NCBI GenBank assembly: GCA_002347285.1
Contig: DDXW01000048.1
Location: 1 to 64,000 of the forward strand
Length of the DNA: 64,000 nucleotides
From: Rhodocyclaceae bacterium UBA2250
GTDB taxonomy: Bacteria > Pseudomonadota > Gammaproteobacteria > Burkholderiales > Rhodocyclaceae
Reading direction: 5' to 3'
The position numbers and the translations under genes are program-made. Of the stretch, positions 26,001 through 36,827 are shown piece by piece. Below the pieces are notes generated by a model. The model saw only the letters and a list, made by a program, of their open reading frames with translations. It was not told where the DNA came from and ran no database searches. Positions within the stretch are counted from its first letter, which is position 1; each line of letters opens with the position of its first letter.

Positions 26001-27146
26001 TCAACGCTCGGCAAACGAATCCGCTGACAAACCGCGCCAGACCAGCACCCAGCCGATGACGGCGAAGCCGGCCGCCAGCGAGTAGGTGACGCCGGCGCCG
26101 AGGCCTTCCCAGGCCTGGCCGCTGATCAGCCCGCCGAGCATGCCGCCCGCACCGAACGACAGGCTGCCATAGACCCCCTGGATGCGCGCCTGCTGCGCCG
26201 GCTGGAACCAGCGCGTCAGGACCGCCATCGCCGCGGCGTGATGGGCGCCGAAGGTCGCGCCGTGCAGCAGTTGCGCGAACAGCAGCAGCAAGACGGAGTC
26301 GGCCGACCAGCCGATCAGCAGAAAGCGCAGCGCGGCCAGCGCATAGCTCGCCAGCAGGATGCCGCGCAGCGACACCCGGCGCATCAGCCGCGGCATGATC
26401 ATGAAGACGCCGATCTCCGCGAGCACGCCGAGCGACCAGAGCAGGCCGACCGCCGTCTTGTCGTAACCGTGATCGACGAGGTGGATCGAGTAGAAGACGT
26501 AGAGAGGACCGTGCGCCACCGACATGAAGAAGCAGGCCGCCAGCAGGGCGATCACCGCCGGCTGCCGCAGCTGTGCGCCGACAGCCGCCGCCGCCCCGCC
26601 GGCGCCGAGTTTCGTATCCTCGAGCGATAAGGCGCTCGCCAGTACGCTCGCCAGGATCGCCAGGCAGGCCCAGAGCAGCACGGCGATCGGCAGTTGGTCG
26701 AGCAGCGCGCCGATGCCCAGCACGCTCACGATGAAGCCGACCGAGCCCCAAAGGCGGATGCGGCCGTAGCGTTCGGTCTGACCGGCGAGGCGGTCGAGCG
26801 TCATCGCCTCGACCAGCGGCAGCGCGGCACTCCAGAAGAACCACACCAGCGCCATCGCCGCCAGCATCGGCAGATAATCGCGGGTCAGGAAGAAGCCGGT
26901 GAAGCCGACCGCCGAAAACAGCGCGGCAATCCGGACGATCGGCGCGCGCCGGCCGAGGCGATCGGCCAGCCAGCCCCAGAGATTTGGGGCGAGCAGGCGC
27001 ATCAGCTGCGGCACGGACATCAGCACGCCGATCTCCCAGGCGGAGAGGCCGACGTCCTGCAGATACAGCGTGAAATACGGCGCGAAGGCGCCGACGAACG
27101 CGAAGTAAAAGAAATACCAGGCGGCGAGTCGCCCCAGAGGACTCAT
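26001..27146 (-). CDS. MFS transporter (HcaT/phenylpropionate-permease-like)
   Basis: 381 residues, about twelve membrane helices. N-terminal AAWYFFYFAFVGAFAPYFTL YLQDVGLS and the WGWLADRLGRRAPIV loop match the nucleoside/phenylpropionate-type MFS_1-like branch. The large cytoplasmic loop between helices 6 and 7 holds DTKLGAGGAAAAVGA, which is one of the dispersed-word copies in frame. Substrate cannot be told. Confidence 0.85.
   Translation of the reverse strand: MSPLGRLAAWYFFYFAFVGAFAPYFTLYLQDVGLSAWEIGVLMSVPQLMRLLAPNLWGWLADRLGRRAPIVRIAALFSAVGFTGFFLTRDYLPMLAAMALVWFFWSAALPLVEAMTLDRLAGQTERYGRIRLWGSVGFIVSVLGIGALLDQLPIAVLLWACLAILASVLASALSLEDTKLGAGGAAAAVGAQLRQPAVIALLAACFFMSVAHGPLYVFYSIHLVDHGYDKTAVGLLWSLGVLAEIGVFMIMPRLMRRVSLRGILLASYALAALRFLLIGWSADSVLLLLFAQLLHGATFGAHHAAAMAVLTRWFQPAQQARIQGVYGSLSFGAGGMLGGLISGQAWEGLGAGVTYSLAAGFAVIGWVLVWRGLSADSFAER
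26590..26613 (-). repeat. Dispersed 24-bp word, copy in the MFS gene
   Basis: 23/24. In sense frame it encodes KLGAGGAA in the central cytoplasmic loop, the most insertion-tolerant part of an MFS carrier. Confidence 0.7.
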
Positions 27147-27162
27147 GCCGCCGCTGGGTCAA

Positions 27163-27426
27163 TCAGGCGGGGTGCTTCTGGCCGACGCGGAACGCCTGCA
27201 GGAAGTGATAGATGTCGTCCTTGAGCTTGACGCGCGCCTTCTTCATGTCTTCGATCGTGAAGTCACCGACGGGCATGTCGTGCTCCTCGAGATTCTCGAC
27301 CTTGCCGGTCAGCCGCTCGTAGCGCGCGACCATCGCGGCGAAGTAGGCGTAATCGGCCCTCAGCGTATCGATGGCGTCGCGCATGTCGGGAAATTCGGTG
27401 TAGAGATCGTGGTGATCGACGTGCAT
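27163..27426 (-). CDS. YdcH/DUF465-like small protein
   Basis: 87 residues, cytosolic and mostly helical. The N-terminal FPDMRDAIDTLRADYAYFA and the C-terminal KKARVKLKDDIYHFLQAF fit the DUF465 (YdcH) pattern of short coiled-coil proteins; the function is unknown. Sits between aroC and the MFS gene. Confidence 0.75.
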   Translation of the reverse strand: MHVDHHDLYTEFPDMRDAIDTLRADYAYFAAMVARYERLTGKVENLEEHDMPVGDFTIEDMKKARVKLKDDIYHFLQAFRVGQKHPA

Positions 27427-27481
27427 GGCTTCCTACCCTGTAAAGCGTGTTGTTTGAAATGACTGCCAGGATTCTAGCAGG

Positions 27482-28585
27482 CTAGCCCGCGACCTTGCCC
27501 GGGATCGCCGGCGTCGGGCAGGCCACGTCGGCGCACTGCGCGCGGTGCAGCAGGGCGGCGTCGATCAGCACCAGCGCCAGCATCGCCTCGGCGATCGGCG
27601 CCGCGCGGATGCCGACGCAGGGATCGTGGCGCCCCTCGGTCGACACCGTGGTCGGCTGGCCGGCCAGGTCGATCGAGCGGCGCGGCAGCCGGATGCTCGA
27701 GGTCGGCTTGATGGCGATCGACACCGTGATGTCCTGCCCCGACGAGATGCCGCCGAGGATGCCGCCGGCGTGGTTGGAAAGGAAGCCCGCCGGCGTCAGC
27801 TCGTCGCCGTGCTCACTGCCGCGCTGGGCGACGCTCGCGAAACCGGCGCCGATCTCGACGCCCTTGACGGCGTTGATGCCCATCATCGCGTGGGCGATCT
27901 TCGCGTCGAGCCGCTCGTAGACCGGATCACCCCAGCCCGGCGGCACGCCGCTCGCCATCACCTCAATGCGCGCCCCGACCGAATCGCCGTCCTTGCGCAG
28001 CCGGTCCATGTAGGCCTCGAGCTCGGGCACGATCGCCGCATTCGGTGCGAAAAAGGGGTTGGCGTCGATCGCGGCCATGTCGACGCAGGGAATTTCGATC
28101 GGGCCGAGCTGGCTCATCCAGCCGCGCACCGTCACGCCGTAGCGCTGCCTGAGCCATTTCCTGGCGATGGCGCCGGCGGCGACGCGCACCGCCGTCTCGC
28201 GCGCCGACGAGCGTCCGCCGCCGCGGTAGTCGCGGATGCCGTACTTCTGCCAGTAGGTGTAGTCGGCATGGCCGGGACGGAAGCTGTTCGCGATGTTGCC
28301 GTAGTCCTTGCTGCGCTGATCGGTATTGCGGATCAGCAGGGCGATCGGCGTGCCGGTGGTCTTGCCCTCGAAGACCCCGGAGAGGATCTCGACCCGATCC
28401 TCCTCGCGCCGCTGGGTGACGTGGCGCGAGGTGCCGGGCTTGCGCCGATCGAGTTCGGGCTGGATGTCGGCCTCGGAAATCTCCAGCCCCGGCGGACAGC
28501 CATCGACGACGCAGCCGATCGCCGGACCATGGGATTCGCCGAAGGAGGAGACGCGGAACAGCGTGCCGAAACTGCTGCCTGACAT
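27482..28585 (-). CDS. aroC: Chorismate synthase
   Basis: Last step of the shikimate pathway, needing reduced FMN. 367 residues. FGESHGPAIGCVVDGCPPG at the N-terminus, RPGHADYTYWQKYGIRDYRG, GGRSSARETAVRVAAGAIA and the SNHAGGILGGISSGQDI segment are all hallmark motifs. Ends with a Cys-containing tail (RAQCADVACPTPAIPGKV). Start is one base past the stop of the upstream CBS gene. Confidence 0.98.
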   Translation of the reverse strand: MSGSSFGTLFRVSSFGESHGPAIGCVVDGCPPGLEISEADIQPELDRRKPGTSRHVTQRREEDRVEILSGVFEGKTTGTPIALLIRNTDQRSKDYGNIANSFRPGHADYTYWQKYGIRDYRGGGRSSARETAVRVAAGAIARKWLRQRYGVTVRGWMSQLGPIEIPCVDMAAIDANPFFAPNAAIVPELEAYMDRLRKDGDSVGARIEVMASGVPPGWGDPVYERLDAKIAHAMMGINAVKGVEIGAGFASVAQRGSEHGDELTPAGFLSNHAGGILGGISSGQDITVSIAIKPTSSIRLPRRSIDLAGQPTTVSTEGRHDPCVGIRAAPIAEAMLALVLIDAALLHRAQCADVACPTPAIPGKVAG

Positions 28586-28586
28586 G

Positions 28587-29054
28587 TCAGCGCTGCGCCT
28601 CCTGCACCTCGCCCTCCTGGCCCTCCGGCCAGTCGCGGATGTAGGCCTTGAGCATGCGGTTCTCGAAGCTCTGCTCCTCGAGCACCGCCTTGGCGACGTC
28701 GTGGAAGGAAATCACGCCGAGCAGCGTGTAGCCGTCCATCACCGGCAGGTAACGCATGTGCTCATTGACCATCAGGCGGCGCAACTGGTCGACGTCCATG
28801 AAGGGATCGGCGGTGCGGGGGTTGTTCACCATCACGTCGCGGATCGCCACCTCGCCCCAGGCGGCGCCCTGCTCGTGCAGCGCGCGCATCACCTCGCGGA
28901 AGGTGAGCATGCCGACCATGCGGCCACCCTCGAAGCAGACCAGCGAGCCGACGTCCTGCTCGCTCATCACCGCCACGGCTTCGGCGAGTTTCTTGTCCGG
29001 GGCGATGGTGTAGAGCACCGTCCCCTTGATGTCGAGAATCTGCCTGACTTGCAT
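28587..29054 (-). CDS. CBS-domain protein
   Basis: 155 residues, a tandem CBS pair (Bateman module) with little else. First CBS about residues 1-60 (MQVRQILDIKGTVLYTIAPD ... GGRMVGMLTFREVM), second about 75-135 (VMVNNPRTADPFMDVDQLRR ... TLLGVISFHDVAK). Such modules bind adenosyl ligands and regulate partners; none is identified. The ATG follows GGAGGAGACCATC. Coupled to aroC and 19 bases after fdxA. Confidence 0.88.
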   Translation of the reverse strand: MQVRQILDIKGTVLYTIAPDKKLAEAVAVMSEQDVGSLVCFEGGRMVGMLTFREVMRALHEQGAAWGEVAIRDVMVNNPRTADPFMDVDQLRRLMVNEHMRYLPVMDGYTLLGVISFHDVAKAVLEEQSFENRMLKAYIRDWPEGQEGEVQEAQR

Positions 29055-29073
29055 GATGGTCTCCTCCGTTCCT

Positions 29074-29397
29074 TTATTTTTCCAGCAAGGCGAACTTGCC
29101 GGGCTTGCCGCGCCATTCATCGGCATCCGCCGGCGGCGCCTTGCGTTCGATGATCGCCGGCCACTGCTTCGCCAGCTCGGCATTGAGCGCGATCATCATG
29201 CGCTGGTTCTCCGGCACGTCGTCCTCGGCGAAGATCGCCTCGGCCGGACACTCCGGCACGCACAGCGTGCAATCGATGCACTCCTCGGGATCGATGACGA
29301 GGCAGTTCGGCCCTTCGCGGAAGCAGTCCACCGGGCAGACATCGACGCAATCGGTGTATTTGCACTTGATGCAGTTTTCAGTGACGACATAGGCCAT
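29074..29397 (-). CDS. fdxA: Seven-iron ferredoxin FdxA
   Basis: 107-residue [3Fe-4S][4Fe-4S] electron carrier. Cysteine ligands in ENCIKCKYTDCVDVCPVDCF and ECIDCTLCVPECPAEAI, the arrangement of Azotobacter FdI-type ferredoxins; a long C-terminal part follows (NQRMMIALNAELAKQWP). Downstream of der, where many betaproteobacteria have hfq instead. Confidence 0.96.
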   Translation of the reverse strand: MAYVVTENCIKCKYTDCVDVCPVDCFREGPNCLVIDPEECIDCTLCVPECPAEAIFAEDDVPENQRMMIALNAELAKQWPAIIERKAPPADADEWRGKPGKFALLEK

Positions 29398-29455
29398 GGA
29401 TCGATCTCCTTATTCCCTTCCGCGACTGGCGGAAACAAGTATAGCCTCGGCGCCC

Positions 29456-29479
29456 GCCGCCCCGCCAGCGCCGAGTTTC
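29456..29479 (-). repeat. Dispersed 24-bp word, perfect copy at the der stop codon
   Basis: 24/24, used here as the reference. The first base of the word is the last base of the der TAG stop. The rest fills the der-fdxA gap together with the short GC hairpin-like tail GGCGCCGAGGC. Confidence 0.75.
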
Positions 29480-30804
29480 TAGCCCTTGTCGACGTAGGGG
29501 TTCTTGCTGCTCTTGAACTGGATGGAGAGCGGCGTGCCCTGCAGCCGGAAGGCTTCGAGATAGACGTGTTCGAGGTAGCGCACGTAGGCCGGCGGCACGT
29601 GCTCGAGCGCGTTGCCGTGGATCACGATGACGGGCGGATTGCTGCCGCCCTGATGCGCGTAGCGCAGCTTCGGGCGCACGTTGCCGTGCCGCGGCGGCGC
29701 CTGCTTCTGCACCGCGTCGAGCAGCACGCGCGTGAGCTTCGGCGTGGCGAGCTTGACCATCGCCGCGGCGTAGGCCTTGTCCACGGATTGGAGCACGCTC
29801 GCCACGCCCTGCCCCTTGAGCGCCGAGATGTAATGGACGCGGGCGAAACCGAGGAAGTTGAGCTTGCGCATGATGGCCTGCTTGACCTGCTCGCGCCGGT
29901 ACTGGTCGACGGCATCCCACTTGTTCACCGCCAGCACCAGCGCGCGGCCGGCCTCGATGCAGAAGCCGGCGATGTGGGCGTCCTGGTCGGAGATGTCCTG
30001 GCTGGCATCGACCATCAGCACCACGACGTTGGCCGCCTCGATCGCCTGCAGCGTCTTGACCACGGAGAACTTCTCGATCGCCTCGAAGACGCGCCCCTTG
30101 CGGCGCAGGCCGGCGGTGTCGATCAGCGTGTAGCGCTTGCCGTTCCTCTCGAACGGCGTGGCGATCGCGTCGCGCGTGGTACCCGGCATGTCGAAGGCGA
30201 TCATGCGCTCCTCGCCGAGCAGCGAGTTGATCAGCGTGCTCTTGCCGACGTTCGGCCGACCGACGACGGCGACGCGCGGGCCGGCTGCGGACTCCTCCGC
30301 CGGCGCCTCCTCGGGGAAGTCGGCCAGCACCAGTTCGAGCAGTTCGCGCACGCCGTCGCCGTGCGCGGAAGAGATCACGCGCGGTTCGCCGCAGCCGAGC
30401 TCGTGGAACTCGGCGGCGACGACGTCGCGGTTCATGCCCTCGGCCTTGTTGACGACCAGGTGCAGCGGCCGGCCGCTGCGCCGCAAGCGCTCGGCGATCA
30501 CCTTGTCCTGCGGCGTCAGGCCGTCGCGGCCATCGACGAGGAACAGCAGCGCGTCGGACTCGGCGATGGCCGCCTCGGCCTGGCGCGCCATTTCATGGAC
30601 GATGCCCTCCTTCGCCTGCGGCTCGAAGCCGCCGGTGTCGACGACCAGGAAGGGTCGCTTGCCGAGCCGGCCGTGACCGTAGTGACGGTCGCGCGTCAGG
30701 CCGGGCTGGTCGGCGACGAGCGCGTCTCGCGACTTGGTCAGCCGGTTGAACAGCGTCGACTTGCCGACATTGGGCCGGCCGACCAGGGCGAGCGTCGGCA
30801 GCAT
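29479..30804 (-). CDS. der: Ribosome-assembly GTPase Der (EngA)
   Basis: Double GTPase needed for 50S maturation. 441 residues. Two G domains with GRPNVGKSTLFNRLTKSRDA (about residue 8) and GRPNVGKSTLINSLLGEERM (about 182), each with its NKxD-type motif (NKAE, NKWD), then the KH-like C-terminal domain. Starts immediately after bamB. Ends exactly at a copy of the dispersed word. Confidence 0.98.
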   Translation of the reverse strand: MLPTLALVGRPNVGKSTLFNRLTKSRDALVADQPGLTRDRHYGHGRLGKRPFLVVDTGGFEPQAKEGIVHEMARQAEAAIAESDALLFLVDGRDGLTPQDKVIAERLRRSGRPLHLVVNKAEGMNRDVVAAEFHELGCGEPRVISSAHGDGVRELLELVLADFPEEAPAEESAAGPRVAVVGRPNVGKSTLINSLLGEERMIAFDMPGTTRDAIATPFERNGKRYTLIDTAGLRRKGRVFEAIEKFSVVKTLQAIEAANVVVLMVDASQDISDQDAHIAGFCIEAGRALVLAVNKWDAVDQYRREQVKQAIMRKLNFLGFARVHYISALKGQGVASVLQSVDKAYAAAMVKLATPKLTRVLLDAVQKQAPPRHGNVRPKLRYAHQGGSNPPVIVIHGNALEHVPPAYVRYLEHVYLEAFRLQGTPLSIQFKSSKNPYVDKG

Positions 30805-31968
30805 CTATCTGACCGTCAGGGCCTGCAGGGCGCCGTTCTTCGTCTGCACGACGAAGCTGTCGCCCGGTTCGAGACGACGCGGCGCCGCGGCGATGGCCGT
30901 GCCGTCCGTGTTGTAGCGGGCGACGAACGCGCCATCCTCCTCGGCGAGCAGATGCACGACGCCCTGATAGTCGGCGACGGCGACGCGGCGGCCCATCGCC
31001 AGCGGCCGCGAGACGCTGCGCATGAACAGCTTGTCCTGCTTCCAGAGGCTGGCGCCGTTGTCGCGCTCGAAGGCGTGCACCGCGCCCTTGTCGTCGGTGA
31101 CATAGACGCTGCGGCTGCCGATGTCGAGGCCGGCGGTGGAGGAAACCTCGCGCGCCCAGCGCTGGCTGCCGTTGCCGGCATCGAAGCAGGCGACGCGTCC
31201 CTGGTAGGCGACGGCACAGACGGTCTGGCCGTCGACGACCGGATCGCTGGCGATGTCGGCGATGCGTTCCAGCTCGGTGGCGCCGCGCGGCAGGGACACC
31301 GTCGCCTCCCAGAGCGCCGCTCCGTTGTTGAGGGCGATCGCGACCAGCTTGCCGCCGGGGAAGCCGGCATAGAGTGCCTTGTCGGTCAGCGCCACGCCTG
31401 CGTTCGAACGCAGGGCCAGTGCCGGCGTGCTGCGCTGGTAGACCCAGCGGCGCTTGCCGTCGGCGGCGAAGCCGAAGATGCGCGCGTCGCCGCTGCGCAC
31501 CGCGACGAGGTCGCCGGACACCGCCGGCGCCGCGAGAATCTCGGAGCTGGCGCGCGCCTGCCAGGCCGGGCTGCCGTCGGCGCCGTTGAAGGCCAGCACT
31601 TCGCCCTTCGGCGTGCCGACGACCACGAGCCGGTCGTTCGCGCCCACCCCGCCGGACAGTATCTGTCCCGCGTTGATGCGCCACACCTGGCGCCCGCCGT
31701 CGAAGCGCGCCAGCGTGCCGTCGCGCGCGGCGGCATAGACGCTCGATCCCACCGCCGCCGGGGCGAACACCGCATCGCCCGCCGCACCGACGTTCGCCTG
31801 CCACAGGCTCCGGAGTTCCGCGCGCGGCTGGATGTTGCCGAGTTCGGCCGGCTTGATCTTGGGTGCCGATTTGGCGAACGGATTGAGCGTGTCGAGCGTG
31901 TTGCCGATCGTCGTGCAGCCCGCCACGGCGGCGGCGCAGGCGAGCGTCAGCCAGATGGAGCGGCTCAC
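30805..31968 (-). CDS. bamB: Outer-membrane assembly lipoprotein BamB
   Basis: Beta-propeller subunit of the BAM complex that inserts outer-membrane proteins. 387 residues with a lipoprotein signal (MSRSIWLTLACAAAVAGC). PQQ-like blade motifs repeat, e.g. VYAAARDGTLARFDGGRQVW, SPAWQARASSEILAAPAV and GRVACFDAGNGSQRWAREV. Overlaps the upstream YfgM gene by four bases and abuts der. Confidence 0.96.
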   Translation of the reverse strand: MSRSIWLTLACAAAVAGCTTIGNTLDTLNPFAKSAPKIKPAELGNIQPRAELRSLWQANVGAAGDAVFAPAAVGSSVYAAARDGTLARFDGGRQVWRINAGQILSGGVGANDRLVVVGTPKGEVLAFNGADGSPAWQARASSEILAAPAVSGDLVAVRSGDARIFGFAADGKRRWVYQRSTPALALRSNAGVALTDKALYAGFPGGKLVAIALNNGAALWEATVSLPRGATELERIADIASDPVVDGQTVCAVAYQGRVACFDAGNGSQRWAREVSSTAGLDIGSRSVYVTDDKGAVHAFERDNGASLWKQDKLFMRSVSRPLAMGRRVAVADYQGVVHLLAEEDGAFVARYNTDGTAIAAAPRRLEPGDSFVVQTKNGALQALTVR

Positions 31969-32627
31969 GGTTGTCCTCCGAGCGCGCTGCGCTTCGCCTG
32001 CAGGATCTCCCGATAGGGACCGGCCGGCTGGCCGGCGGCCTGGCGCGCACCCTCGATCGACTTGATTGCCTCGTCATAGGCCAGTCGCGCGTCCTTGCTC
32101 TTCCCCTGCACAACGAGGATGTCGCCGCGCACCTCGAGGTAGCGGGGCATCAGGCTCGGCGCCGGCGGGACGGACAGCAACTCGAGCGCCGCGTCGTAGG
32201 ATTTGTCCTCGGCCAGGGCGATCGCCTGCCGCAGGCGAGCCAGGTCCCGCAGCGCGGGATCCTTGGCATGCTCCGCCGCCCAGCCGAACTGGGCCTGCGC
32301 CGACTTGAGGTCGCCGGTCTCGAGCAGCGCCTTGCCCGACAGCATGGCGGCCATGCCGGCGAACGCCGTACCGGAATATTTGTCGATCAGCTCGCCGGCC
32401 AGCACCCGCACGCGCTTCACGTCCTGCTGCATCAGCGCCTGCTGCAGGCCGCCGTAGAGCTGGCCCGCCTGCGCGGACTGGCTGCGCTGCCACCACTGCC
32501 AGCCCTGCCAGCCGACCACGCCGACGGCGATGGCGACCATGATCGCCGTCACCACGGTGCCGTGCAGCTTCCACCAAGTTTTCAGCTCTTCGATTTGTTC
32601 CTGTTCCTGCAGATCGTAGGTTGCCAT
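31965..32627 (-). CDS. YfgM-like SecYEG ancillary protein (TPR)
   Basis: 220 residues. Cytoplasmic head MATYDLQEQEQIEELKTWWK, one membrane helix (TVVTAIMVAIAVGVVGW, about 24-40), then a periplasmic TPR domain (residues about 55-200). YfgM/PpiD work beside SecYEG in periplasmic folding. Four bases after hisS, overlapping bamB, the standard order. Confidence 0.93.
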   Translation of the reverse strand: MATYDLQEQEQIEELKTWWKLHGTVVTAIMVAIAVGVVGWQGWQWWQRSQSAQAGQLYGGLQQALMQQDVKRVRVLAGELIDKYSGTAFAGMAAMLSGKALLETGDLKSAQAQFGWAAEHAKDPALRDLARLRQAIALAEDKSYDAALELLSVPPAPSLMPRYLEVRGDILVVQGKSKDARLAYDEAIKSIEGARQAAGQPAGPYREILQAKRSALGGQP

Positions 32628-32630
32628 GGT

Positions 32631-33931
32631 TCAGTCCTCGTCAAATTCCTCATCACCGCCATAAAGCCAGTCGCCGACCCGGTCCGCCAGTTCGTCGAGC
32701 GGCACGCGCTGCTGCTCCGCCTCGACGCGCAGCGGCTTGAGCGTCACCGCGTTCGCCGCCGCCTCGTCATCGCCGACGATCAGTGCCAGCTGGGCACCGG
32801 AGGCGTCGGCGCGCTTGAACTGCGACTTGAAGCTGCCGCCGCCCATGTGCGTCAGCACCGCGCAGCCGCTGTCGCGCAGCAGCTCCGCCGCGCGGAAGGC
32901 CAGCCGCTGCGCCGCCGCTCCTTGATGCACCACATACACGTCCGGCGCCGCTGCCGCGATGCCGCCGCCCTGCGCCTCGAGCAGCGCCATCAGCCGCTCG
33001 ATGCCCATCGCGAAGCCGCAGGCCGGCGCCGGCTTGCCGCCGAGCTGGGCGACCAAGCCGTCGTAGCGGCCGCCAGCGCAGACCGTGCCCTGCGCGCCGA
33101 GCGCGTCGGTGACCCACTCGAACACGGTGAGGTTGTAGTAGTCGAGGCCGCGCACCAGGCGGGGGTTGATGCGGTAGGGAAGCGCCGCGTCCTTGAGCAG
33201 TTGCTGCACGCCCTCGAAATGCTTGAGGGAATTTTCGCCGAGGTAGTCGATCAGCTGCGGCGCGCCCTCGACGAGCACCTGCATGGTCGGATTCTTGGTA
33301 TCGAGGATGCGCAGCGGGTTGCTGTGCAGGCGGCGCTGCGCCTCGGCATCGAGCTGGTCGCGGTGCAGCTCGAGGTAGGCGATCAGGTCGGCGCGATGCT
33401 TCGCCCGCTCTTCCGCTTCGCCGAGCGAGTTGATCTCGAGCTTGATGCTCCCGTCGTCATTCAGCCCAAGGTCATCCCACAGCCGGGCGCACATGATGAT
33501 CTGTTCGGCATCGATGTCCGGCCCCGCCAGGCCGAGCGCCTCGACACCGACTTGATGGAACTGCCGGTAGCGGCCTTTCTGGGGACGTTCGTGGCGGAAC
33601 ATCGGCCCCAGGTACCAGAGCCGCTTCGGGCCGTCATAGAGAAGATTGTGCTGCAGCACGGCACGCACGCAGGAGGCTGTACCCTCGGGACGCAGCGTCA
33701 GCTGTTCGCCGTTGAGGCGATCCTCGAAGGAATACATCTCCTTCTCGACGATGTCGGTGACGTCGCCGATGGCGCGCGCGAACAGCGGCGTCGGCTCGAC
33801 CAGCGGCATGCGGATCGGCCGGTAGCCGTAGGCGGCCAGCCAGTCGCGCACCAGCTCCTCGAAGGCCTCCCAGCGCTCCGCATCTTGGGGCAGGATGTCG
33901 TTCATCCCGCGGATGGCTTGCAGGGTTTGAC

Positions 33932-33935
<4 letters not shown>
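32631..33935 (-). CDS. hisS: Histidyl-tRNA synthetase
   Basis: Class II aminoacyl-tRNA synthetase. 434 residues from MSQTLQAIRGMNDILPQ; the open frame continues upstream but inside ispG. Motif 2 region MFRHERPQKGRYRQFHQVG, histidine-specific motifs RGLDYYNLTVFEWV and AGGRYDGLVAQLGG, and the anticodon-binding domain with SFKSQFKRADASGAQ. Start overlaps the ispG stop (ATGA). Ends in an acidic tail. Confidence 0.98.
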
Positions 33936-35181
<1,246 letters not shown>

Positions 35182-35182
<1 letters not shown>

Positions 35183-36018
35183 TATTCGACTTTCAGCCGC
35201 GCCACTTCGGCGCGCGTATGCGGCGCCAGGTCGATCGCGCGCTCACCGTAGGTCAGCGTGACCCTGCCGGCGTTGCCGACCACGATCTCGAACGGCGGCC
35301 GGCCCTGCAGGGTCAGCTGACTGCCCGCGGGATTCTCTCCGCTGTGCAGTTGCCGCTTGCCGGCATCGATCACCTCGACCCAGGAGCGATCGGCAAAGCT
35401 GAACTGCAGGGCCGGCGCAGCGCTCTGCACCGGCGTGTCGGCAGCTGGCTGGGAGGGAGATACCGCGGCAGCGGGTGGGTCTGCAGGCGTCGGAGGCGGC
35501 GAGCCCCCCTCCGCCCCTGACGGTTGCGTTGCAGGCGGCGCAGCCGTGTCGGGCACCGGCGCCGCAGTCGGTTCGCTACGGCTTGCCGCTGCAACGGGCG
35601 GTTTCGACGACGGTCCGAAAAAGTGCCAGAGCACCAGCAGCAGCGCCGCCAGCAGCAACGCGGCCAGCGCCGACAAAGCCGGCGACAGTCCGCGCTGCTC
35701 GCCCGGCTCGACGGCGACGCCCATGTTCTCGGGAGGGCGTACCTCCACCGTGCTGCCGGGCAGGACGGCATCGAGCTCGTGCAACAGGGCATCGGCGTCG
35801 AGCTTGAGCAACCGGGCGTAATTGCGCACGAACCCGCGCAAGATGGTGCCTCCCGGGAGCGCCGCATAATCGTCCGCCTCGAGCCGCTCGATCTGGCGCG
35901 GGCTGAACTTGAGGGAGTGGGCGACTTCCTCGATCGTCAGGTTCGCGGCGACGCGCGCCTCGCGCAGTCGCGCTCCGATGCCCCTTGCGCCGGCCTCGAC
36001 CGCTGCCGCCTCGCTCAA
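35182..36018 (-). CDS. rodZ: RodZ-like cytoskeleton protein (HTH, TM, DUF4115)
   Basis: 278 residues. Cytoplasmic Cro-type HTH (GIGARLREARVAANLTIEEV ... PRQIERLEADDYAALPGG), one membrane helix (ALAALLLAALLLVLWHFFG, about 116-134), Pro/Ala-rich periplasmic linker, and C-terminal beta domain with FSFADRSWVEVIDAGK. RodZ links MreB to the cell wall. Between pilW and ispG, overlapping both, as in relatives. Confidence 0.92.
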
Positions 36019-36827
36019 TCGAACTCTCCTCGCTGCAACAGCTGATATTCAGGCGCATCGCGGAACTTCCGCCGCAGAATGCCGGTAAAGCGCGCCTCGC
36101 CTTCGCGATCGCCGAGCTTGCGCTCGACGCGCAGCGCCAGCCAGGCCGTTTCCGCCGTCGGTTCCATCTTGGCATGCAACTGCTTCAACCAGTCGCGCGC
36201 ATCGTCATAGCGACGATTCCGGTAACCGATATCGGCCAGCAGGTAGTACGCCCGGAGGTTGTTGGGATCGAGCTTCAGCGACCGGAACAGGTAGGACTCG
36301 CCACTCACGTCGTCCTTGTCGAGGATCGCGCACACGCCCATGTTGTGCAAGACCGTCTGCGGCGTCTTGTACAGCGGATTGCGCAGGACCTGATTGAAAT
36401 AGGCGAACGATTCCTTGACCTTCCCGGTCTGGCAGAGGAACCAGCCATAGTTGTTGTTGAATTCCGGATTGCTCGATGCCAGGGCGATGGCCCGCCGGAA
36501 GGCGGCATCCGCCTCCTCGTTCTGGCCGAGCGCCATATGGATCAAGCCCTTGAGATTATGGGCTGGAGCATAGCCGTCATGCATCTCGATGGCGATTTGC
36601 ACCTCGCTGAGTGCGACCTCGAAATTCCTGTCGCGCAGATAGGCGATACCGAGATCGGCATGTGCCTTGGCGCGCTCCCGCGCATCGGCCACGACCGGCG
36701 GCTGGATGGAGGCCTTCTGCTCGAGGCTGGGCTGCGGTTCCTGCCGGGGAGCATTCGCGGTGCCGGCACAGCCGGACAGCGCCGCTGCCAAAAGTACTGC
36801 CGCAACGGACAGGCGAAAGCGGTTCAA
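36015..36827 (-). CDS. pilW: Type IV pilus biogenesis/stability lipoprotein PilW (PilF)
   Basis: Pilotin-like TPR lipoprotein that helps assemble the PilQ secretin. 270 residues. Lipoprotein signal MNRFRLSVAAVLLAAALSGC; TPR units such as ADLGIAYLRDRNFEVALSEV, NLKGLIHMALGQNEEADAAF and NNYGWFLCQTGKVKESFAYF. Overlaps rlmN upstream and rodZ downstream. Confidence 0.94.
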   Translation of the reverse strand: MNRFRLSVAAVLLAAALSGCAGTANAPRQEPQPSLEQKASIQPPVVADARERAKAHADLGIAYLRDRNFEVALSEVQIAIEMHDGYAPAHNLKGLIHMALGQNEEADAAFRRAIALASSNPEFNNNYGWFLCQTGKVKESFAYFNQVLRNPLYKTPQTVLHNMGVCAILDKDDVSGESYLFRSLKLDPNNLRAYYLLADIGYRNRRYDDARDWLKQLHAKMEPTAETAWLALRVERKLGDREGEARFTGILRRKFRDAPEYQLLQRGEFD

